A stretch of 64,000 nt of DNA, taken from contig NZ_JACMYP010000008.1 in NCBI RefSeq assembly GCF_020889705.1, positions 23,926-87,925 of the forward strand, written 5' to 3'. Below are positions 58,292 to 64,000 of the stretch, piece after piece. Numbering within the stretch: position 1 is the first letter of the stretch; every line of letters begins with the position of its first letter. The notes under the pieces are model-generated. The model was not told where the DNA came from, did no database searches, and saw nothing but the letters and a program-made list of their open reading frames with translations. Source of the stretch: Bradyrhizobium altum. Lineage in GTDB: Bacteria > Pseudomonadota > Alphaproteobacteria > Rhizobiales > Xanthobacteraceae. The position numbers and the translations under genes are program-made.

Positions 58292-60421
58292 ATGACCCGG
58301 ACGGCGCATGTTGATACGTTTGCCCGCGACAATCTACCCCCCGCGGACTGTTGGCCAGATCTGATCTTCACGCGTCCGGAGCATCAATATCCCGAGCGGC
58401 TCAATTGCGTGTCCAGGTTTATTGATCGTTGGATCGCCGGAGGCCATGGCGATGCACCGTGCATCCTCTCGTCGGAAGGGAGCTACAGTTACCGCGACTT
58501 GCACGACCTGGTGAATCGCATCGCAAATGTGCTGGTCGACAAACTTGGCCTCGTCCCCGGAGGTCGTGTTCTTCTGCGGTCCGCCAACAGCCCAATGATG
58601 GTTGCTGCGTATTTGGCGGTAATGAAGGCCGGAGGTATCGCGGTGGCGACGATGCCCTTGCTCCGCGCGAAGGAAATCTCCTACCCGATCAAGAAGACGA
58701 GGGTATCGCTGGCGCTGTGCGATGCCGCACTGGCCGCCGAGATGGAAAAAGCGAAGGCCACTTCACCAGAACCGATGCGAGTCCTTTACTGGGGAGCACC
58801 TGGAGCCGACTCCCTCGACGCAATGCTTGCTGACGCCAGTCCTGACTTTGCCGCAGTTGATACCGCGGGTGACGACGTCTGTCTGATAGCGTTCACGTCG
58901 GGAACAACGGGCGATCCCAAGGGAACGATGCATTTCCATCGCGATATGCTGGCTGTGTGTGACGGCTTTGCGCGCAACATCCTCGGCGCGAGCTCTAGCG
59001 ACCGTTTCATCAGCACCGCCCCGCTCGCTTTCACATTCGGATTCGGAGGCGTGATATTTCCGCTTCATGTCGGAGCATCACTAATACTGCTGCAAAAGAC
59101 GACACCGGAGAATCTCGCAGCTGCAATCGAGCAGTTCGACGCGACCATTTGCTTTACCGCGCCGACGGCCTATCGGGCGATGCTGTCGTTGAAGGAAAAG
59201 CGCCCCATGGCGTCGCTGCGGAAATGCGTCTCGGCCGGCGAAGCGCTGTCCCGGGCGACCTTTGATGCTTGGCTGAACGAAACGGGTATCAAGCTCATAG
59301 ACGGCATCGGTTCGACCGAGATGCTCCACATATTCATCAGCTCGACTGAAGATGAAATTCGGCCGGGAGCAACCGGCAAGCCCGTACCAGGATATGAGGC
59401 GAAGGTACTCGATGCAGATGGCGAAGAAGTGCGACCGGGAACAATCGGACGGCTGGCGGTGCGAGGACCCACGGGTTGTCGATACCTCGCGGACGAGCGG
59501 CAACGCAAATACGTACTGAACGGTTGGAATCTGACTGGCGACGCGTATCACATGGATGAGGAAGGGTACTTCTGGTACCACGCCCGTTCCGACGACATGA
59601 TCGTATCGGCTGGATACAACATCGCAGCAACCGACGTGGAAGCTGCACTGCAAACACACAGTGCAGTCGCCGAGTGTGGCGTGATTGGCATCCGCGATGA
59701 AGCGCGCGGAATGATTGTAAAGGCGTTTGTTGTGCCTCGATCTGGAATCGTTGCCGACGATGCGCTGGTAAGCTTGCTTCAGGAACATGTTAAGCGCGAG
59801 ATCGCGCCTTACAAGTATCCACGCGCGATCCAGTTTGTCTCAGAACTGCCAAAGACCGCAAGCGGCAAACTGAAACGCTTTATGTTACACGCCATCGAGC
59901 CCGGCGAGGGCGCCCCCGACGTTATCCGCAAATCGAGTGAGGCAGTCCGTCCCAGGCGCCTTAAGATGCCTTCGCTGACGGAGATCCCAACGGGGGTATT
60001 CCGGAAGACGCTAATGGTTCGCTTTTCCCAGTGCGATCCAGCAGGGATCGTCTATTTTGCCGACTATTTCGATATTGCTAACGGCATCATCGAAGACTGG
60101 TTTCCAGCGTCACTGGGACTGCGTTACCACGAGTTTATTGGCCCGCGGCGGACCGGACTCGGCTTCGCGAGCGCTCGTTGCGATTTTGTCAGATCGTGCA
60201 AGATGGGTGATGAGTTGACATTCGCACTTTTGATCGAATCGATCGGACGATCTTCCATCAGGCTTCTAATGTACGCCTATCGTAACTTGGAGCCGGTGCT
60301 TGGGATGTCTCTCGTGATCGCGACCACATCAATGCTGGAGAATATATCGATTCCGATCCCGGACGATTTGCGAGCCGCCCTGGAGGCGTATGAGGAGAAA
60401 TGTCGTTATGAGTACGTCTGA
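58292..60421 (+). CDS. Aryl-CoA ligase fused to a hot-dog thioesterase domain
   Basis: 709 residues from the ATG at 58292 (TGGAG six bases upstream; GTG 58280 is an alternative). Residues about 1-550 are an ANL-superfamily ligase of the benzoate/2-aminobenzoate-CoA type: LIAFTSGTTGDPKGTMHFH, DDMIVSAGYNIAATDVEA and the catalytic Lys in PKTASGKLKRF. From about 575 a 4-hydroxybenzoyl-CoA thioesterase-like domain begins: MVRFSQCDPAGIVYFADYF and GFASARCDFVRSCKMGDEL. A ligase and a thioesterase in one chain is unusual; the thioesterase may clear misloaded or dead-end esters. Confidence 0.9.
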   Translation: MTRTAHVDTFARDNLPPADCWPDLIFTRPEHQYPERLNCVSRFIDRWIAGGHGDAPCILSSEGSYSYRDLHDLVNRIANVLVDKLGLVPGGRVLLRSANSPMMVAAYLAVMKAGGIAVATMPLLRAKEISYPIKKTRVSLALCDAALAAEMEKAKATSPEPMRVLYWGAPGADSLDAMLADASPDFAAVDTAGDDVCLIAFTSGTTGDPKGTMHFHRDMLAVCDGFARNILGASSSDRFISTAPLAFTFGFGGVIFPLHVGASLILLQKTTPENLAAAIEQFDATICFTAPTAYRAMLSLKEKRPMASLRKCVSAGEALSRATFDAWLNETGIKLIDGIGSTEMLHIFISSTEDEIRPGATGKPVPGYEAKVLDADGEEVRPGTIGRLAVRGPTGCRYLADERQRKYVLNGWNLTGDAYHMDEEGYFWYHARSDDMIVSAGYNIAATDVEAALQTHSAVAECGVIGIRDEARGMIVKAFVVPRSGIVADDALVSLLQEHVKREIAPYKYPRAIQFVSELPKTASGKLKRFMLHAIEPGEGAPDVIRKSSEAVRPRRLKMPSLTEIPTGVFRKTLMVRFSQCDPAGIVYFADYFDIANGIIEDWFPASLGLRYHEFIGPRRTGLGFASARCDFVRSCKMGDELTFALLIESIGRSSIRLLMYAYRNLEPVLGMSLVIATTSMLENISIPIPDDLRAALEAYEEKCRYEYV

Positions 60422-60863
60422 AGACACGGCCGCCAAAATATCGCAGTTTGAAAGTCCGGCCGGAAGCGCCCGACCGCGGCAACTGCAGCCGGTTGGATGG
60501 CCACAGCCGAAGGGTTACGCCAACGGCATGATTGCTGAGGGGCGTCTCCTCGTTACGGGCGGCGTGGTCGGCTGGGACGCCGCAGGTCAGTTTCCCACGA
60601 GCTTCATCGGACAGGTGCAATTGGCGCTCGAGAATATCGTGGCGATCTTGGCGGAGGGTGGGGCCAAGCCTGAACATCTGGTCCGTCTGACGTGGTACGT
60701 CGTCGACATGGATGAGTATCTCGCGAATATTAAGCTGCTCAGCACGGTGTATCGCGATGTCATCGGTCGGAACTACCCAAGCATGGCACTGGTGCAGGTT
60801 GTTCGGTTGGTTGAACGCTCCGCACGCGTCGAGATCGAAGCCACCGCGGTTATTTCAAACTGA
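60408..60863 (+). CDS. RidA family protein
   Basis: 151 residues from the ATG at 60408, overlapping the end of the ligase gene by 14 bases. RidA fold: ANGMIAEGRLLVTGGVVGWDAAG, QVQLALENIVAILAEGGAKPEHLVRLTWYVVD, YPSMALVQVVRLVERSARVEIEATAV, including the Arg and Glu of the enamine/imine deaminase pocket in the family. Its presence suggests an amino-containing (enamine/imine) intermediate, favouring 2-aminobenzoate (anthranilate) over salicylate as the substrate. Inference only. Confidence 0.88.
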   Translation: MSTSEDTAAKISQFESPAGSARPRQLQPVGWPQPKGYANGMIAEGRLLVTGGVVGWDAAGQFPTSFIGQVQLALENIVAILAEGGAKPEHLVRLTWYVVDMDEYLANIKLLSTVYRDVIGRNYPSMALVQVVRLVERSARVEIEATAVISN

Positions 60864-60893
60864 TAGAAGAACGCTGAAGTATCGAACGGGGCT

Positions 60894-60914
60894 GACAACC
60901 ATGCCACGGTTGTC
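60894..60914. terminator. Possible terminator after RidA
   Basis: GACAACC and GGTTGTC form a 7-bp dyad about 30 bp after the stop, loop ATGCCAC. No T-tract, so weak. Confidence 0.35.
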
Positions 60915-62079
60915 TGCTTGAGCGGATCCGGGAGTGGCGTAGCTGGCCGGATGTGATGGTTGGAGATCGGGTGAACGGCTCCAAAGTACGCCTGACTGCT
61001 ACCAGCGTCCCGCGGAATGGTAGAGAGAGTAGCTTACTCGCAATAGGGGTCCAGGAGTTTGTCGTATCGACATTGATCTTGGTACCACGCGATGAGTCGT
61101 TGTTCCTGTTGACTGTCGCGGACGACGACATGAGCTGAAGCCGCGATGGCATTCGCGTAGAACTGCTTTCGCATGCCAACGGTCACAAGGGCTGGCACGC
61201 GCCGACGGCGCCGGGCGGACATATTGCACTGTGTCACAGCGCGAGATGAGCATCGATGACCTCGTGGTACGCGCGAGCGGAAAGCGCAGTTGATAAGCGC
61301 TTCGCTTATGCCACTCGAGGGCGAGTGTACGGAAAGTATCTCAAAAGAGTCCTGCTGCGTTGACTCAGCTGTTCAGCACGACTTGGCACTCGGCATTGAG
61401 AAGCCATAGACTTCGGCACCAGGTTGAAGCAATTGCACGAGGGCCGTGGTGGGCGTCGCTTCTCCTCACTTTGCACCAGCGCAGTTGAAGAGGTGCATCG
61501 GCTGGTCCGCGAAGGCACTGACCGGCGGATGGACGAGCCGAAGAGTAAGGCCATCATCCGACGCGCCGGCCAGTCAGTTAGACCCAGGCCTCGGGTAATC
61601 AGTCGGCAACGCATTTGACCTTAAGCGAGCCGTTGCGCGTTGAACGCAACAGCCGGAGAGCTACGAGCGGTGCGAGATCAGCTTAGTGGCGTCGGCTGGA
61701 AGTCAGCTAGCCGGCTGAGTGGGCTTGTGAAAGCGACCGGCGAGGTTGGGGATCGCGTCAAAGGGATCAGACGAGGCCGGCGGTTCAGTTCGGTCTTATC
61801 GACCGAGTAGACGCCGTTTAGATACATCGCCGCGGGGCGGGCACTTGGCCGGCAGCCTTTACGGGTGTCTTTCTTCATTGGATGAGGGCGATCAGGTGCG
61901 CGGGCGCTACCTGTGCGCGCAAACGTTCCGATTCTGGAACGCCATTTTGCAGCGTCGGGGATTTTCCTCACGAGCTCGTGTTTGTATTGTTCCGTGACAA
62001 TAACAAGAAGCCAGTTTGGGGGAAGGGCTTTGGTCACCAGCAACGTCTGAGCCTGGGCCATAACACATTGGAGGGACAC
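60915..62079. other. Gene-poor stretch after the aryl-CoA operon
   Basis: About 1.1 kb with no confident gene. A short minus-strand frame (61034-61237) reads FYANAIAASAHVVVRDSQQEQ and looks protein-like but is unrecognised. Plus-strand frames near 61424-61618 and 61678-62091 have no motifs. ATAAGCG-CTT-CGCTTAT near 61293 is a short hairpin, loosely like a degenerate half of the 32-bp repeat. Confidence 0.4.
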
Positions 62080-63198
62080 GTGAAGCGCCAAATTCAGTTA
62101 ATACTAAATGCATTGATTTTCGTCTCTGTCGGAAGCGCGACAGGCCTGGCCTCAGATCTGCCAGTTAAAGCTAAGCCCGTGCTGGATCAGCCGTTCTTCT
62201 CGGTGATCGAGGATCGCGTCACATATTCCTGGCTACCCAAGGCTGTGGATCCAGGAGTGTTCACGCGGAATCCCAACGGGTCGCTGAATAATACGACATC
62301 GATGCAGGTGTTCTCGTTTACGCACTTTGATATCTGGAAGTATGGTACGAACTCTCTGAACGTCTCGATGTTCAAGGCGGACCATAATGATCCTGCGGCC
62401 CCCTGCCTGACTCCTGGCGCCATCGTTGATCCGAATACGCGCACAACGAGTTCCGGGAATTGTGCAGGTGCGACACTTTTCACCGGCCAGCTTCGTTCGA
62501 CGTTTGGCTGGAACGAGATTTTCGAGACGAAGGCGTTCACTATTAATCCGCTTCGGAACATCTCCTTTCAGGTCGGCCTTGACCTGAGCTCAACGAATTA
62601 CGTTCGAGCTGGAGCCGCTCAGATTGCCTATGGGGGTCTGCAGTTTCAGTTTGATCTTCCTTACAAGGGGTACATCAACTTCGCGCCTATGGCGGCTTGG
62701 GCTTTCGTCGCTCACAATGCCCTTTTGCAATGCGGCAGCGGCTTTTCTGCCCCAGTGCCTGGCGTGACTTGTATTGACGACGGCAACAGGGTGTATCAGC
62801 CGACTTGGGCCATCGAGACCAACTACTACATGGATCTCGGCTTCTTGCCAGAGAGCGTGCGCTACTTCTCTATCAGCGGTCGAGCTCAATGGCTTGGTAC
62901 CATGGGGACGGTGAATAGCCCGCTTCCCTACAATCCACTTCCGCTGGCTGCGCCGACCAATTCCTTTACGGCGGTTTCCCTTAATTCTGAGCCAATTCGA
63001 CTGACCTTCGATGCGTCAAAGGCGATTTGGGGCCCGAAGTACTCGCACTACCTGGATGTCTGGGTTGCCTACCGCTATTGGCAAAACAAGTACGGTCTGA
63101 ATCACAAAGTTGATCGGCTCTGCACTCTCTCGCCGGGCGTGAGCAACGGCACGTGCACTGAATCAAGCCTGTATACCGGCGTCACTGTGAAATTCTAG
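62080..63198 (+). CDS. Predicted outer-membrane beta-barrel protein (Tsx/nucleoside-channel-like)
   Basis: 372 residues from the GTG at 62080 with GGAGGG just upstream. A signal peptide (VKRQIQLILNALIFVSVGS, ending GLAS-D) is followed by alternating-hydrophobic strands and a terminal aromatic Phe (TGVTVKF), the outer-membrane insertion signature. The pattern FSFTHFDIWKYGTNSLNVSMFKADHNDP resembles nucleoside-channel/Tsx-like barrels with a conserved FDxxxYGxN-type motif. It could import an aromatic or related solute for the adjacent catabolic operon; that is inference. Confidence 0.72.
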   Translation: MKRQIQLILNALIFVSVGSATGLASDLPVKAKPVLDQPFFSVIEDRVTYSWLPKAVDPGVFTRNPNGSLNNTTSMQVFSFTHFDIWKYGTNSLNVSMFKADHNDPAAPCLTPGAIVDPNTRTTSSGNCAGATLFTGQLRSTFGWNEIFETKAFTINPLRNISFQVGLDLSSTNYVRAGAAQIAYGGLQFQFDLPYKGYINFAPMAAWAFVAHNALLQCGSGFSAPVPGVTCIDDGNRVYQPTWAIETNYYMDLGFLPESVRYFSISGRAQWLGTMGTVNSPLPYNPLPLAAPTNSFTAVSLNSEPIRLTFDASKAIWGPKYSHYLDVWVAYRYWQNKYGLNHKVDRLCTLSPGVSNGTCTESSLYTGVTVKF

Positions 63199-63210
63199 CT
63201 TCACGTGCCT

Positions 63211-63261
63211 CCCAAGCCTCAACTCGTGCCGTATGCCCACGGCATGAGTTCCGGGCTTGGA
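63211..63261. terminator. Long imperfect hairpin after the barrel gene
   Basis: CCCAAGCC...ACTCGTGCCGT and ACGGCATGAGT...GGGCTTGG form a long imperfect stem of about 20 bp around ATGCCC, 13 bp after the stop. It probably protects or terminates the transcript. Confidence 0.6.
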
Positions 63262-63393
63262 AGCAGGCAAGGCTTAGCGTGCCGCTATCGTCCCGTAGCG
63301 CGAGTTAAGCAGAAGCTCGAGCGAGATGCTGTCTAGTAGGCCTCTCTAGTAGGCAGCTGTCCTGCCGTGCGAACGGCGTTTCCTCCCACACTT

Positions 63394-63417
63394 CCCGGTG
63401 GTCGAATGACCACCGGG
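63394..63417 (+). terminator. Strong rho-independent terminator
   Basis: CCCGGTGGTC-GAAT-GACCACCGGG, a perfect 10-bp GC-rich stem, followed by CCTTTTCTT. It reads on the plus strand and lies about 195 bp after the barrel gene, so it may serve that gene or a lost upstream gene. Confidence 0.75.
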
Positions 63418-63643
63418 CCTTTTCTTGTCGGTGACCTTGTCGAGCTGGATCTCATGCATTCCTTGGCCAACGTTGAAGCTGGAGTAGGTGCAATTCGCTG
63501 ATGCTGCACCCGGTCGCGCTCGTTTAGACTCTCGGTCCGTCAGCATGGCGAGTAGCCCGCCGAGTGGTGGTAGACGCGCGAAGCGCGTCACCGGTGATCA
63601 AGCGAGATGGGTACCCAGGACTCAATACTCTACGCACTGGGCC

Positions 63644-63996
63644 ATGTTCAGACCGGGCGGTGACCTGCAGGTCTATCTGCACCGTGAGCCGATCGACTTC
63701 CGGGCTGGCATCAACAGCCTTGCGGTCCTGGTCCAGGAGACGATGGCGCTCGATCCATTCACTCCGGCGGTTTTTGCGTTCTGCAATCGCCGTGCGACCG
63801 GATGAAGTTGTTGTTCTTCGACCGGTCCGGCTTTGTGCTGGTCCTGAAGCGGCTGACCGAGGACAAGTTCCGATGGCCGCGCCGCCAGGAGGCGATCGTC
63901 ACGCTGACGACCGAGCAATTGCACTGGATCCTTGACGGCATCGATATCGATGCGATGGTCCGCCATCCGGTGCGGCACTATCAGGTTGCCGGCTGA
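63644..63996 (+). pseudogene. tnpB: IS66-family accessory protein TnpB (Orf2), frameshifted
   Basis: The frame from the ATG at 63644 reads MFRPGGDLQVYLHREPIDFR, then AGINSLAVLVQETMALDPF, and ends in TGA after CNRRATG. From 63802 another frame continues MKLLFFDRSGFVLVLKRLTE, DKFRWPRR to 63996. Together they are the ~115-residue IS66 TnpB with the typical DMRKG-like and FxKRLxxGxFxWP-like positions. One lost base near 63793 explains the break. The transposase tnpC, normally next, would lie beyond the window; tnpA is not recognised upstream. Confidence 0.85.
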
Positions 63997-64000
63997 GCTA

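Noticed and set aside
61678..62091. Minus-strand frame of 137 codons before the barrel gene
   Set aside because: It overlaps the promoter and start of the barrel gene and has no domain; likely a shadow or decayed mobile DNA.

Overview
The window looks like chromosome of a Bradyrhizobium-like alphaproteobacterium. It is GC-rich, nearly every recognisable protein has the flavour of that group, and small secreted proteins, catabolic operons, decayed insertion sequences and remnants alternate in it. I see no housekeeping block, no nod/nif genes, no complete tRNA and no CRISPR array. It reads as an accessory (genomic island) region. A 3' fragment of an initiator tRNA gene at 36926-36974 and an IS66 fragment at the right edge support this.

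Left part (1-14.8 kb): a defence island. It opens with an edge-truncated unknown gene, a small unknown gene and a decayed UvrD-like helicase. Six intact genes follow: a DUF2130 coiled-coil protein, an HsdR-N-like nuclease, a 1590-residue DUF4011/SF1 helicase/Vsr-like nuclease, a GIY-YIG nuclease with a DUF4357-like C-terminus, and a tight two-gene unit of an RloC/PrrC-like ATPase and a SIR2 protein. The six are bracketed by two copies of a 32-bp imperfect palindrome (13-6-13). Two more copies lie at 457-488 and 36572-36603. They are all the same length, have conserved arms and different spacers, and look like recombinase or protein-binding sites rather than hairpins.

Middle part (14.8-37.4 kb): a mosaic of remnants and short catabolic operons. 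It holds a broken transposase, MaoC, a muconolactone isomerase-like protein, a frameshifted quinone oxidoreductase and a 2-hydroxyacid dehydrogenase. Then come a CoA-transferase / acyl-CoA dehydrogenase / 3-hydroxyacyl-CoA dehydrogenase operon, a LysR regulator, acetoacetate decarboxylase, an aromatic-acid efflux set (FUSC, DUF1656, HlyD), and an HxlR regulator divergent from a cysteine hydrolase and MFS transporter. A composite inverted-repeat element recurs four times here, ahead of the CoA-transferase, ahead of acetoacetate decarboxylase, and ahead of two truncated copies of the CoA-transferase 5' end. It is a likely shared operator.

Right part (37.8-63.2 kb): catabolism. Flavin reductase, PhyH-type dioxygenase, a berberine-bridge-like oxidase, a secreted alkylsulfatase, a frameshifted GMC oxidoreductase and an aldehyde dehydrogenase would suit hydrolysis of alkyl sulfates and oxidation of the released alcohol. 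A minus-strand group (ferredoxin reductase-like, CDGSH protein, cupin, LysR, frameshifted MFS) is followed divergently by an aryl-CoA operon: salicylyl/2-aminobenzoyl-CoA monooxygenase-reductase, SDR, two acyl-CoA dehydrogenases, a CoA ligase fused to a thioesterase, and RidA. A predicted outer-membrane beta-barrel protein and an IS66 tnpB fragment close the window.
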